Positions 27,137 through 36,102 of a DNA stretch of 64,000 nucleotides are shown here, in pieces. Positions within the stretch are counted from its first letter, which is position 1. Every line of letters begins with the position of its first letter. The stretch comes from Natrinema limicola JCM 13563 (lineage in GTDB: Archaea; Halobacteriota; Halobacteria; Halobacteriales; Natrialbaceae), in NCBI RefSeq assembly GCF_000337475.1, contig NZ_AOIT01000065.1, forward strand, positions 69,450 through 133,449. The letters are read 5' to 3'. The translations under genes were made by a program, and so were the position numbers. The notes under the pieces were generated by a model. That model made no database searches. It was not told the origin of the DNA and saw only the letters and a list, made by a program, of their open reading frames with translations.

Positions 27137-27757
27137 ATGACCTCGATCGAGCTACCCGATCCCGAAAGCGACGGATCGACGAGCGTCGAACAGGCGATCG
27201 CGATCAGGGAAAGTCGCCGGTCGTTCGCCCGGACGCCGATCGACATCGACGACGTGGCACAGCTCCTGTGGGCGGCACAGGGACGAACACACGTCCGAGA
27301 CGGCGTCGAGCTACGCGCCGCACCGAGCGCCGGCACGACGTATCCACTCACGATCTTTCTCGAAGTCGCGCCGAACGGAAGCGAGGAACTGGAGCCGGGC
27401 GTGTACCGATACGAGCAGCAGCGACACGCACTCGAGCGCGACCTCGAGACAGCCGTCCACGACGACCTCACTGCCGCATCACTCGACCAAGCGGTCATCG
27501 CGGATGCACCGATGACGATCGTGGTGACGGCAGACTACGACCGAACGCAACGGCAGTATCCGGACCACGGTGAGCGGTACGTCCACATGGAGGCCGGACA
27601 CGTCGCAGAAAACGTCCACCTCGTCTGTGAGGCGCGTGGGTTGAATACCTGCCCCGTCGGCGCGTTCACCGACACTGCCGTCGCAACGGCGCTGTCGCTG
27701 CCGGCACGGCTCGAGGCGCTGTATCTGTTGCCAGTCGGCCACCGACCGGCGCAATGA
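27137..27757 (+). CDS. SagB/ThcOx-type nitroreductase-family oxidoreductase
   Basis: 206-aa flavoprotein of the nitroreductase superfamily, SagB branch. SVEQAIAIRESRRSFARTPI, LLWAAQGRTHVRDGVELRAAPSAGTTYPL and EAGHVAENVHLVCEARGLNTCPVGAF give the FMN-binding pattern. SagB members in bacteria oxidise azolines in peptide natural products, but stand-alone archaeal members have no known substrate, and no cyclodehydratase or precursor peptide is nearby. It ends close to the convergent CBS-HPF gene. Confidence 0.85.
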   Translation: MTSIELPDPESDGSTSVEQAIAIRESRRSFARTPIDIDDVAQLLWAAQGRTHVRDGVELRAAPSAGTTYPLTIFLEVAPNGSEELEPGVYRYEQQRHALERDLETAVHDDLTAASLDQAVIADAPMTIVVTADYDRTQRQYPDHGERYVHMEAGHVAENVHLVCEARGLNTCPVGAFTDTAVATALSLPARLEALYLLPVGHRPAQ

Positions 27758-27851
27758 GCATAATCGTCAAAGAAACTGACGGCGTGACGCAGACGATGGG
27801 CCTGCTAGTCGGCAACATCGCGGTGTCGTCACGTGGCCCGGGAGAGATCGT

Positions 27852-29069
27852 TTACTCCTCGAGCAGCCACCCGAACCGTTTCTCCCAGAACTCCGCGCTC
27901 GGGGGCTTCTTGCTCCGTCCGTGTGTCTTCTGGTCGCGGATCTGTCGCTCCAGCACCTCGCGAGCCTCATTGAGCGCGTGACTCGCGCCGTATCCTTCAC
28001 CAGAGGCGATGTAGAGCCCCCGATCGGTATGCAATCGGATGCGAGCGAGCAAGAGCGGCCGCCCGCGACGAGTCTCGTCGTGCTCGTGAAGGTGGATCTT
28101 TGCGTCGAGGACGTTCATCCCGTGGTCTCTGTCGTCGAACTTCTCGACCATTGCGACGATCTCGTCGTAGGTCGCGTCGTCTATCAGATCAGTCCCGTAG
28201 ATCTGGACGCCCCGATTCCCGCCTGCTTCCCACGTGAGCGAGTCGAGGACATCGGTCTTCGTGACGATCCCATAGGGTTGTCCGTTCGACGTCACCACCA
28301 GCGACGAGCCACCGACCTCGGACATCTCTTCGACGGCCGTCTCGAGCGTTTCGGTCGGCGGGATCGTGCGTACCGGCGAGGCCATGACGTCCCGAACCGG
28401 GAGATCGAGAATCCGCGTCGGCTCACCCTCTCGAGCGCCGAAGCCGCCGCGCCGTGAGCGACCGGTGCTCGAGGAGATTTCGCCACCGAACGGGTCTGTC
28501 CCGCCCGCATCGCCGCCCTTGCTCTGGACCTCTGCTCGGACCGTCAGGTCGGTCACGTCGTAGAGACTGAGGATACCAGTTGCCGAATTCCCCTCAACGA
28601 CCGGGAGGTGCGTGATCTTGTTTTGCCGGAAGACGTTGAGCGCCTCTCCGAGTGTCGACGCCGGATCGAGCACGACGAGATCGCTCGAATACGCCTCGGC
28701 GACGGTCGCGGCGTCAAGATATGGCTTGACCTTCTGGAGAATTGCATCGACGGTGACGACGCCGATCAGCTCCCGTCCCTCGAATACCGGCAGGAGCTGT
28801 GAGTCGCTCTCAATCATGAGCTGTGCGACCTTGCGGATGTCCTCGTCGGGTGTGAGTCTGGGGACGTGCCAGACCAGCGACCCGAGCTTTTCGTCGGGTT
28901 GGCGATGCGATGTCGCGAGTTGTCGTCTGGTGACGACCCCTTCGAACTCGGTGTCCCGTATCAGGACACCCTTGACGTCGGAATCTTCGAACGTCCCGAC
29001 GAGCTTCGAGACCGGTGTGTCTGGCGTGAATTCGACGTATTCGTCCGAAACGATGTCAGCGATATCCAT
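27852..29069 (-). CDS. four-CBS protein with C-terminal HPF/RaiA-like domain
   Basis: 405 aa. Two pairs of CBS motifs (about 1-190 and 245-300) bind adenine nucleotides in this family. The last 115 residues (GVQIYGTDLIDDATYDEIVA to ALNEAREVLERQIRDQK) resemble the S30AE/HPF ribosome-hibernation fold. A Gly/Ser/Arg-rich linker lies near 210-240. The likely role is ribosome silencing tuned by ATP/AMP, inferred from domain content. ATG 29069 begins MDIADIVSDEYVEF directly at the first CBS. Upstream and on the same strand is a phosphoribosyltransferase. Confidence 0.82.
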   Translation of the reverse strand: MDIADIVSDEYVEFTPDTPVSKLVGTFEDSDVKGVLIRDTEFEGVVTRRQLATSHRQPDEKLGSLVWHVPRLTPDEDIRKVAQLMIESDSQLLPVFEGRELIGVVTVDAILQKVKPYLDAATVAEAYSSDLVVLDPASTLGEALNVFRQNKITHLPVVEGNSATGILSLYDVTDLTVRAEVQSKGGDAGGTDPFGGEISSSTGRSRRGGFGAREGEPTRILDLPVRDVMASPVRTIPPTETLETAVEEMSEVGGSSLVVTSNGQPYGIVTKTDVLDSLTWEAGGNRGVQIYGTDLIDDATYDEIVAMVEKFDDRDHGMNVLDAKIHLHEHDETRRGRPLLLARIRLHTDRGLYIASGEGYGASHALNEAREVLERQIRDQKTHGRSKKPPSAEFWEKRFGWLLEE

Positions 29070-29213
29070 GGGTATTGGTGTGTGTCCGCTCGAGTGTTCG
29101 ATCTGTCGTCCGATGCGGCTGTGCTGCTCGCGGCTGAAGGCGGTTCCTGTCTTCCACGTCCTCGATGAGTCGTCTCGGGATCCCAAATCGAGACGTGGGT
29201 CGTCGTATTTTGC

Positions 29214-29858
29214 TCATGTCTCTGACTCCAGATATTCCATCGCTTCCTCGTCGGACACTTGCGCGAAGTTCTCGTAGAACTGCCCGACGCCCTGGAAGCC
29301 ACTGGGCGTCTCGAGACAAACGACGTCGTCAGCTTCATCCTGCAATTCGTTAATCGTACTCGGCGGGCCGACCGGCACTGCAAGCACGATGCGCTCGGCG
29401 TCCGTGTTCTGAAGGCGCTTGAGACACGCTCTGACAGTCGATCCCGTTGCCACGCCGTCGTCAACGACGACGACGGTCTTATCGGTCAGGTCGGGTTCCG
29501 GCCGGTCGCCACGATACCGGTCGGCCTTTTGACGCGCGTTCGCTGCTTCCGTCTCACGCATTTCCTGGAAGTAGTCTTCATTGGCGCTCGTCCCCCGAAA
29601 CGCTGTTTCGTTCCGCCAGACGCTCCCGTCGCTTGCGACAGCACCGATCGCATACTCCGGGTTCCCCGGGGCACCGATCTTCTTTGCGACGACGATATCG
29701 AGGGGAACGTCGAGTGCATCGGCAACTGCACGCCCGAGCGGAAGGCCGCCCCGCGGGATGGCGAGTGCGATATCCGCGTCGAGGTCCCGCTCACGGAGCG
29801 CCGTTGCGAGTTGCGCTCCCGCATCAGTTCGGTCGGTAAATCGACGAGCTCCTCCCAT
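29214..29858 (-). CDS. phosphoribosyltransferase-family protein
   Basis: 214 aa with the type I PRTase fold. The PRPP-binding motif is VVVVDDGVATGST at about residues 129-141, and AIPRGGLPLGRAVA near 33-46. Proteins of this subgroup are often annotated as predicted phosphoribosyltransferases beside dienelactone hydrolases or Usp genes, with unknown base. ATG 29858 begins MGGARRFTDRTDAG; upstream codons in frame are not conserved-looking. A paralogue with a large internal deletion lies at 46660-46932. Confidence 0.85.
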   Translation of the reverse strand: MGGARRFTDRTDAGAQLATALRERDLDADIALAIPRGGLPLGRAVADALDVPLDIVVAKKIGAPGNPEYAIGAVASDGSVWRNETAFRGTSANEDYFQEMRETEAANARQKADRYRGDRPEPDLTDKTVVVVDDGVATGSTVRACLKRLQNTDAERIVLAVPVGPPSTINELQDEADDVVCLETPSGFQGVGQFYENFAQVSDEEAMEYLESET

Positions 29859-29970
29859 CGGGTCATCGAACGAGAGACAGTAGCATATAACATAGGTGTG
29901 TCTCGACAAGCCATAACAGGCTCGGCACAGCGCGCTGGCTACTCACCAGCAGTGTCAGCGAGCATCGACA

Positions 29971-30618
29971 CTAGCGTTCTGTATCGATAATGCCGTGCTG
30001 TTCGAAGTAGAGGTGGAGTTTCCGAATCGATGTCACGACGACATCACAGTATTGCTCGACGACCGGCTCCGGATTGAATCCGACAGCAGTCCCAGCAGCA
30101 CGAAGCATCGAGAGATCCGTGGCCCCGTTACCAACCGCGATCGTCTGCTCGAGATCGACGCCATCGGCGACGGCGAGTTCCCCGAGTGGCCCATCCTTCT
30201 GGCCATCGAGCACGGGGCCGTCGACATCGCCAGTTACCGCACTGTTTTCTATCACGAGGCGGTTCGCCACGACGTGATCGACCGTCGTGTCGGCCTGCTC
30301 GAGTGCTGCCTCGACGGCTCGCTCGAAACTGCCCGTGAGAACGGCCACACGGACATCGGACCGTCGGAGTGCAGTGATCATGTCGGCAACGCCGTCACGA
30401 AGGGAACACCGCTCGAACGCGGTTTCGACCCGGCGTTCCGGCATCCCCTCGAGCAACGAGACGCGCTCTTGCAGGCTCGTTTCGAAATCGATCTCGTCAC
30501 GGACGCCTTGCTCGAGGAGTCCGCGCATTTCCGTTGCCACGTCGTACTCCCTCCCGAGGAGAATACTCGGGTCCGATTGGGAGAGCGTTTCGTCGAAGTC
30601 GAAGGCAACGAGCGTCAT
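29971..30618 (-). CDS. HAD-family phosphatase (SerB-like)
   Basis: 215 aa. Motif I is AFDFDETLSQ (nucleophile Asp near residue 7), motif II VLTGSF, with a Lys in GQKDGPLGEL and motif III AVGNGATDLSML. The layout resembles phosphoserine phosphatase, but small-molecule specificity in the HAD family cannot be read from motifs. ATG 30618 follows the pattern MTLVAFDFDE directly. It lies alone between the PRTase and erythromycin-esterase genes on the same strand. Confidence 0.85.
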   Translation of the reverse strand: MTLVAFDFDETLSQSDPSILLGREYDVATEMRGLLEQGVRDEIDFETSLQERVSLLEGMPERRVETAFERCSLRDGVADMITALRRSDVRVAVLTGSFERAVEAALEQADTTVDHVVANRLVIENSAVTGDVDGPVLDGQKDGPLGELAVADGVDLEQTIAVGNGATDLSMLRAAGTAVGFNPEPVVEQYCDVVVTSIRKLHLYFEQHGIIDTER

Positions 30619-30687
30619 GGCTCGCCGTTCACCAGCCGTTCCAATAATACCTGGCTGTCAGGATTTCGGGAGTCGCTGCCGGTCCGT

Positions 30688-32025
30688 TCATAGCCCCCAC
30701 GGGTAGAGATCTGGCACGTGTGTTCGGTCTGCATGGAGCGAAAACGGATGGAGTGCGCTCGTTTCGCCAAGAGACACGAACGCGTCGTAGCGGTCGGGGA
30801 GGACGGTCGGTACGTAATTTCCGGATTCACGATTCGGATGGTAGACGACGCCGATCGCGCGATGGCCTCGGGGCTCTCGAAGTGGCGTCTCGTCGTCGAG
30901 TTCGTCAGTGAGCAGGAGCTGATCGGTTTCGCTGGCTTGCTCGAAGACGTGTTCGTAGCTTCCGGGTCGTGCCGGCGGCACTGTCAGCTCTTCCATCGGT
31001 GCATCCCACGAATCAGCAGCGATAACGCACCCACGAAACGTTCCCATGCCGATCAATGCCACCTCGGACGCGCCCTCGTGTTGTCGAACGAGTTGTCCGA
31101 TGTTGAGCCGCCCGCGCTGGTCCATGTCCGTCGCTCGAGCATCGCCGACGTGGGTGTTGTGCGCCCAGACGATCCCTTTCGAACCCATACCGTGATGACG
31201 CTGGAGGCGCTCGAGCGTCTCGACCATATGTCGGTCCCGAACGTTCCACGAATCGGTGTTGCCACGAGCCATCTCCCGGTAGTACTGTTCGGCGTTTTTC
31301 GCGACGAGTGCGTTCTGTTCGGCGTTGAAGTAGTCGTCCTGTCCGTGATCGTACGTCGGGGCCGCTTCCTGAAGGTTCGTCAGCGTCTCGAGGACCTCGT
31401 CTTCGCACGTCTCGGGGACCATCCTGAGCGCCTGCGTATACTCCTGCGCGTCCCCACCGTACGGATCGAAACACCGGTAGGCGTCTCTCGCTTCGGCTGC
31501 GGCATCCGGGTCGACATCCTCGAGATAATCGATGACCGCGTCTAGCGACTCAAATAGGCTATAGACATCGAGTCCGTAGAAGCCGACCCGATCGTCCTGC
31601 TCGAGCAGTTGGTTGTGTACCTCGAGCCAGTCGAGGAACTCGAGGACTTCCCAGTTCGCCCACATCCAGTTTGGCCACCGATCGAATGTCTCGAGGACTT
31701 CGCGACCGGTTTCGGCAGACTCGGGAAGGCCCTTGACGTATCGATTGGCCTCGTAGCAGTTCGTCCAGTCGCCTTCGACGGCGACGAACGAGAAGTCCCG
31801 TTCCTGAATGAGTCGGGCGGTCAGTCGCGAACGCCAGCGGTAGAACTCGGACGTTCCATGGGTCGCATCCCCGATCAGCACGTATTTCCTGTCGCCGAAT
31901 CGCTCGACGAGTTGGTCAAGGTCGGCCGGGCTCGTCAGGTCGTGTCCAACCGACCGAACGTTGGACACAGCAGCCTCGATCTCGGTGGACTCTCGCCATG
32001 CTGTTCTGCCGTGAATCTCGTTCAT
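30688..32025 (-). CDS. erythromycin esterase family protein
   Basis: 445 aa of the EreA/succinoglycan-biosynthesis-like esterase family. VLIGDATHGTSEFYRWRSRL, FVAVEGDWTNCYEANRYVKG, VGFYGLDVYSLFESL and GIVWAHNTHVGDARATDM carry the conserved His/Glu residues of the active site. Haloarchaeal members are usually not linked to macrolides and the natural substrate is unknown. ATG 32025 (MNEIHGRTAWRE) is chosen because the extra 65 codons upstream are low-quality sequence. Confidence 0.85.
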   Translation of the reverse strand: MNEIHGRTAWRESTEIEAAVSNVRSVGHDLTSPADLDQLVERFGDRKYVLIGDATHGTSEFYRWRSRLTARLIQERDFSFVAVEGDWTNCYEANRYVKGLPESAETGREVLETFDRWPNWMWANWEVLEFLDWLEVHNQLLEQDDRVGFYGLDVYSLFESLDAVIDYLEDVDPDAAAEARDAYRCFDPYGGDAQEYTQALRMVPETCEDEVLETLTNLQEAAPTYDHGQDDYFNAEQNALVAKNAEQYYREMARGNTDSWNVRDRHMVETLERLQRHHGMGSKGIVWAHNTHVGDARATDMDQRGRLNIGQLVRQHEGASEVALIGMGTFRGCVIAADSWDAPMEELTVPPARPGSYEHVFEQASETDQLLLTDELDDETPLREPRGHRAIGVVYHPNRESGNYVPTVLPDRYDAFVSLGETSALHPFSLHADRTHVPDLYPWGL

Positions 32026-32143
32026 CGTCTTGGCAAGTGGCTTTCGCACACGCGGTGGGTGGTGTCGTCGTTCTGTTCTCCCCTCTCGCGCATCGCAACC
32101 GACGGTCGTCGAACAGGAGAGTGTGGGCAGCGTGTCGTAGTGG

Positions 32144-32500
32144 TCATTCGTACTCGAACCCGTGTAGTTCGTATCGATAGGTTCGCGCCGCTTTTTTGAC
32201 GACGAGATACTGTGTGCCACCCGCTTGCTCGAGACTGTCGAAGTGGCTCCCGAGATTACCGGGATTCAACGACGGTGCATCGCCGTCAAGGGCGAACCGA
32301 AGGACGGCTTTCGGTTGGCGAACGTCGTCGACTTGCTTGGCTTCGACCGCAAGCATGGTCCCGGTGTTCCCGACATCGACCGTCCCGGTAAGTTCCCACG
32401 TATGGTCGCCGTACTGTAGCTCCGTTCCGCTGAGTTCCGGCCACTGTGTCTCGTCCATGCCACTAGATACCAGGAAGATCCCAATCGTCTTTTCGGTCAT
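32144..32500 (-). CDS. hypothetical haloarchaeal protein
   Basis: 118 aa, not recognised. MTEKTIGIFLVSSGMDETQW opens the protein. The middle has VDVGNTGTMLAVEAKQVDD and the end GTQYLVVKKAARTYRYELHG. It is predicted soluble, acidic and mostly beta. ATG 32500 is preferred over an upstream start in an Arg-rich segment. It lies upstream of the erythromycin-esterase-like gene on the same strand. Confidence 0.65.
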   Translation of the reverse strand: MTEKTIGIFLVSSGMDETQWPELSGTELQYGDHTWELTGTVDVGNTGTMLAVEAKQVDDVRQPKAVLRFALDGDAPSLNPGNLGSHFDSLEQAGGTQYLVVKKAARTYRYELHGFEYE

Positions 32501-32647
32501 CAGATATTCTAGGTGTTCGTCGTCTTGAATCGCGCCGTCCCGTCGACGCGAGTGACCTGTCACCCGGAAATGTACGCGACTTAATGATCAGCCGCCGAAG
32601 AGAGTGACCCCCTACAATTATTCGGCGAGAGGGTGAAAGAGAGTGCG

Positions 32648-33565
32648 ATGCCATCGGCAACCCAGTCGATCGATGCGGTGTTACTGCCAACGGATGGAAG
32701 CGATGGCGCGCTCGCGGGCGCAAAGCGCGGTATTGACCTGGCTGCTGCGGTGGGCGCGGAGGTCCACGTCCTCTCGGTCACCGACACGACGGACTTCGAT
32801 GATCTCTCGTTGGTTCTCGACGCCGACGCGGTAGCAGAGGAACGAGACGCGCTCGAAGCCGACGCCGAGGAAGCCGTCGAAACCGTGGCGACGATCGCTC
32901 AGGAACAGGCCCCCGACCTCGAGGTCACGACGGCGATCGAACGAGGTACACCGTTTGAGTGTATCGACGACTACGTCGATGCGGCCGACATCGATCTCAT
33001 CGCGATGGGAACGAAAGGCCGGACGGGACTCGAGCGGGTCGTCCTCGGGAGTGTGACCGAAAACGTCCTTCGGACGGTCGACATTCCAGTGCTGGTCGTT
33101 CCACCGGCGGCGGAGACCGTCTCACTCACTCGGGAGACCGCTGCGCACATTCTCCTTCCAACGGACGGAAGCGAGGGCGCAGCGGCTGCCGTCGACTGGG
33201 GGGTCCATCTCGCGGACGTGTTCGACGCGATGGTGCATGCGCTGTACTCGGCCGACACGAGCCGGCTCACGATGGGATCGAGCCCGAATACGATCCTCTC
33301 CGAACTCGAGCGCACAGGCGAGACCGCACTCGAGGCGGTTCGTGAACGCGCGAAAGCGACCGGCGTCAGTGTCACGGGAACCGTCGCAAACGGCCCGCCG
33401 GCGCGGGTCATTTTGAACTACGCCGACGAGAAGGCGGTCGATATGATCGTGATCGGAACGCACGGTCGCTCCGGACTCGAGCGTCACCTTCTGGGGAGTG
33501 TCACGGAAAACGTCGTCCGGAACGCTGACGTCCCTGTGGTTTGTGTCCCGATGCCAAACGAATGA
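32648..33565 (+). CDS. tandem universal stress protein (two UspA domains)
   Basis: 305 aa with two complete UspA domains. Openings are VLLPTDGSDGALAGAKRG and ILLPTDGSEGAAAAVDWG; ATP motifs are GTKGRTGLERVVLGSV and GTHGRSGLERHLLGSV. Both domains keep all glycines, so both should bind nucleotide. ATG 32648 (MPSATQSIDAVLLP) is chosen; a GTG five codons upstream is possible. A hairpin follows the stop. Confidence 0.9.
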   Translation: MPSATQSIDAVLLPTDGSDGALAGAKRGIDLAAAVGAEVHVLSVTDTTDFDDLSLVLDADAVAEERDALEADAEEAVETVATIAQEQAPDLEVTTAIERGTPFECIDDYVDAADIDLIAMGTKGRTGLERVVLGSVTENVLRTVDIPVLVVPPAAETVSLTRETAAHILLPTDGSEGAAAAVDWGVHLADVFDAMVHALYSADTSRLTMGSSPNTILSELERTGETALEAVRERAKATGVSVTGTVANGPPARVILNYADEKAVDMIVIGTHGRSGLERHLLGSVTENVVRNADVPVVCVPMPNE

Positions 33566-33572
33566 CAGCGCG

Positions 33573-33589
33573 GCCGAGCGCAGCTCGGC
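33573..33589. terminator. hairpin between convergent Usp and adenine deaminase genes
   Basis: GCCGAGC-GCA-GCTCGGC, a perfect 7-bp stem with a 3-base loop, starting eight bases after the Usp stop. A terminator or transcript-end structure is plausible; there is no T-run, so the call is weak. Confidence 0.35.
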
Positions 33590-33701
33590 TAGATAGACCG
33601 GTTGCACTGGTTGAGTTACCCCGTTGGTTTGGGCGAGTTGGCTGCTCACACTCGGCGGTGGCAGCGCAACTGCCAGCCAAACTTCCTCGGATGGTCGTCG
33701 G

Positions 33702-35432
33702 TCAGTTCGGATCGAGCGTCACCGTTCGCTGATTCCGGATGTCGGCGTAGCCGGAAGCAGTAAAGCGAAGACGAGGCACGCCGGGCGTCGTGAGTGTCTG
33801 GATGGCGAGTAACGGCCGCTCGACGTCCATACCGAGGTCACGGAGCGCGCGCTCCAGCGTTTCGTATGCGGCGGCTGTTTCTTCGACTGGCATCTCAGCG
33901 CACCGCCCAGCGAGTGGCAACGGAACGTCGGCAACGACGCTGCCGTCGGCGACGGCAGCCCACCCACCGCCCATCTCGATGACGCGGTCCAGTGCCCGCT
34001 GCATCGCCGCCGCTGTTGATCCGACGACGAGGTGCCCCGGATACTCCCAAAGCATCGACGTGGCGACAGCGCCCCGGAGCGGGCCCAGTCCCGTGACAAA
34101 TCCCGTAAACGACGCCCCGTCACCGTGCGGTCGCCGCTCGACGAGCGTAGCTTTCAGTAAGCCGGCGTCGGGATCGGCTACGAGTTCGCCGTCACGTTCG
34201 ACGACTGGCTCGCAGGTTTCTCGAGTGAGCAGGCCGGAAGCGCACTCGACCGCGCGCACAGTGTCACCCGAAACCGCATCACTGGGCACCCGGTATCGGT
34301 CGGGCTCACGTGAAACGGTCGCAGTTTCGCGGAACGAATCGGGGTAGTCCGGCTGCATCGGCTCTACCAGCGCGTCACCGCCCTGGACGACAATCTCCCC
34401 ACTAGTGACGACAGTGTCGACTGAGACCGTCTCGAGTTCGTCGAGGACGAGAATGTCAGCGACGCTACCAGGAGACAGCGAGCCGCGATCGTCCAGGCCG
34501 AAGTGGCGGGCCGGGTTCAGCGTCGCCATCCGGAACGCGTCGATCGGATCGATGCCAGCCTCGATGGCCCGTTGGACCACCACGTCCATGTACCCCTCAC
34601 TGACGAGGTCTCTGGGCCACATGCCGTCTGACGATAGTGAGAGTTCTCGTGTCGGTACCTGTTCGGCCGCCTCGGCGATCGCGTCGATGTCGTCACGAAT
34701 CGTCCCGTAGCGGCCGACGGTGTGGATACCGCGGGTGACGCGTTCGATTACCTCGTCACCGGTGATCGCCTCGTGGTCGTTGTCGATGAGCGTCGCGAAC
34801 GCGGAGAGGTTCTCGTCGCGACAGCCGGCGGCGTGCCCGGTGACCGGCTTGCCGACGGCGGCGGCACGGTCGTACAGCGCGGTCGCGGGCGTCTCGCTCC
34901 CGACGGCGTGAATCCAGTCGGTTTCACCGACGCCGACGATACGGTGGTGGTCCAGCAATGCACGGAGTTCCTCGCGATCTTCGGGCCGCCCCGGTTGAGG
35001 CTCGAACGTGTCGAAGAATAGTTGTGGTGGAACGGTAAACCGGACGTCGATCGGGAGCGTCGCTGTCCTGTCGAGGAGCGTCGTCACGCCACCGGCACCA
35101 AGCACGAGGGAGACACCCGGACATTCGGCGATCAGGCCCGTCGTTCCGCCCTCCAGCATGCGGTGAACCGCTCCTTCGAGACTCTGATGTAAATCGACGT
35201 GTGTGTGCGCGTCGATGAATCCCGGAAGCACGTGCTGATCGGTCGCATCGATCACTTGCGTCTCCGAGCCCGTGACTGTGGATGCGTCGTCGGTGAGCGT
35301 GGCCACGACTCCGTCCGACACGGCGACATCGCGCCGTTGGAACTCGCCACGTTCCGGGAGGAACACGTGGCCACCACGAACGACGAGATCTGCTGTCGCT
35401 TCGCCGAGAGCAACTGCCTGGAGGTCGGTCAT
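33702..35432 (-). CDS. adenine deaminase-like amidohydrolase
   Basis: 576 aa with the adenine deaminase (Ade) layout. The N-terminal composite domain precedes PGFIDAHTHVDLHQSL (metal-binding HxH), a Glu-rich middle with VGVGETDW, GHAAGCRDENLSAF, and SLSSDGMWPRDLVSEGYMD. The C-terminal part ends VPRLRFTASGYADIRNQRTV. It would convert adenine to hypoxanthine in purine salvage. In the Ade proteins I recall, the SDGMWP and GYMD segments read more like DDRHP and GHxD, so two usual His positions are changed and activity or substrate may differ. Confidence 0.82.
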   Translation of the reverse strand: MTDLQAVALGEATADLVVRGGHVFLPERGEFQRRDVAVSDGVVATLTDDASTVTGSETQVIDATDQHVLPGFIDAHTHVDLHQSLEGAVHRMLEGGTTGLIAECPGVSLVLGAGGVTTLLDRTATLPIDVRFTVPPQLFFDTFEPQPGRPEDREELRALLDHHRIVGVGETDWIHAVGSETPATALYDRAAAVGKPVTGHAAGCRDENLSAFATLIDNDHEAITGDEVIERVTRGIHTVGRYGTIRDDIDAIAEAAEQVPTRELSLSSDGMWPRDLVSEGYMDVVVQRAIEAGIDPIDAFRMATLNPARHFGLDDRGSLSPGSVADILVLDELETVSVDTVVTSGEIVVQGGDALVEPMQPDYPDSFRETATVSREPDRYRVPSDAVSGDTVRAVECASGLLTRETCEPVVERDGELVADPDAGLLKATLVERRPHGDGASFTGFVTGLGPLRGAVATSMLWEYPGHLVVGSTAAAMQRALDRVIEMGGGWAAVADGSVVADVPLPLAGRCAEMPVEETAAAYETLERALRDLGMDVERPLLAIQTLTTPGVPRLRFTASGYADIRNQRTVTLDPN

Positions 35433-35576
35433 CGACTTGTGACTGCGAACAGCGCCGTGCTAAGCGTTCTGTTTCCGTCCGTCGATCAGTGGACGCTATC
35501 GAGAGGAATCATAGTGTTCCAGCTGGCGTCATCAATAGCGAGGATGTACGGCCTCGATCACATCCTAGCAGGCGAT

Positions 35577-35966
35577 TCACACGTCATACGCGTGGGTTTC
35601 GAGCGTCTCCATGTCCACGGAATCCAACACTGCCTCGTTCGTTGCTTCGAGAACGACAGGCGGGACGGTCGTCTCCGGGAGCCGTTCGGTCCGGGTCGCT
35701 TCGAGGGCCTCGATCCACCGTCCAAGACAGAGACACCAGCGGTCTCCCGGCTTGAGGCCGGGAAACTGCAACGCCGGGCGCGGTGTTACGAGATCGTTGC
35801 CCCGTTCTTTGCTGAACGTCAGAAAGTCCTCGGTCATCACCGCGCAGAGTTCGTGTCTGCCCCGATCGGTAGGATGGGTCCCACAGCAGCCGTCACGCTC
35901 GAACCCGGTCGTCGGATCAGTACTACAGGTGGCAAGTTCCCCGCCGAGGACGTTCCGTTCGGACAT
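35577..35966 (-). CDS. DUF2237 family protein
   Basis: 129 aa, a Cys-rich conserved family without known function. Segments NVLGGELATCSTDPTTGFERDGCCGT, HELCAVMTEDFLTFSKERGN, LQFPGLKPGDRWCLCLGRW and PPVVLEATNEAVLD match DUF2237 closely from memory. The conserved cysteines could bind metal or form a redox site. The ATG at 35966 is the only sensible start. It is alone, upstream of adenine deaminase on the same strand with a 144-base gap. Confidence 0.85.
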   Translation of the reverse strand: MSERNVLGGELATCSTDPTTGFERDGCCGTHPTDRGRHELCAVMTEDFLTFSKERGNDLVTPRPALQFPGLKPGDRWCLCLGRWIEALEATRTERLPETTVPPVVLEATNEAVLDSVDMETLETHAYDV

Positions 35967-36102
35967 ATTGGGAGATCGTATTGCGGGAACAAAAACACCG
36001 TCGAGGCTCTAGTACTCGTCCTCGGGGATTGTCATCGACCCGTGACCTGCTGAATTACAGCGGAAGCAAGACGAAAGTCACCCGTTTAGCCGTGGGAGGA
36101 TG

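Noticed and set aside
27137..27757. Azole-peptide (RiPP) biosynthesis suggested by the SagB-type protein
   Set aside because: No cyclodehydratase, precursor peptide or transporter lies nearby; stand-alone SagB-like proteins are common.
30688..32025. Antibiotic-resistance role for the erythromycin esterase homologue
   Set aside because: Family membership alone does not show macrolide hydrolysis, and archaeal ribosomes are not a typical macrolide target.
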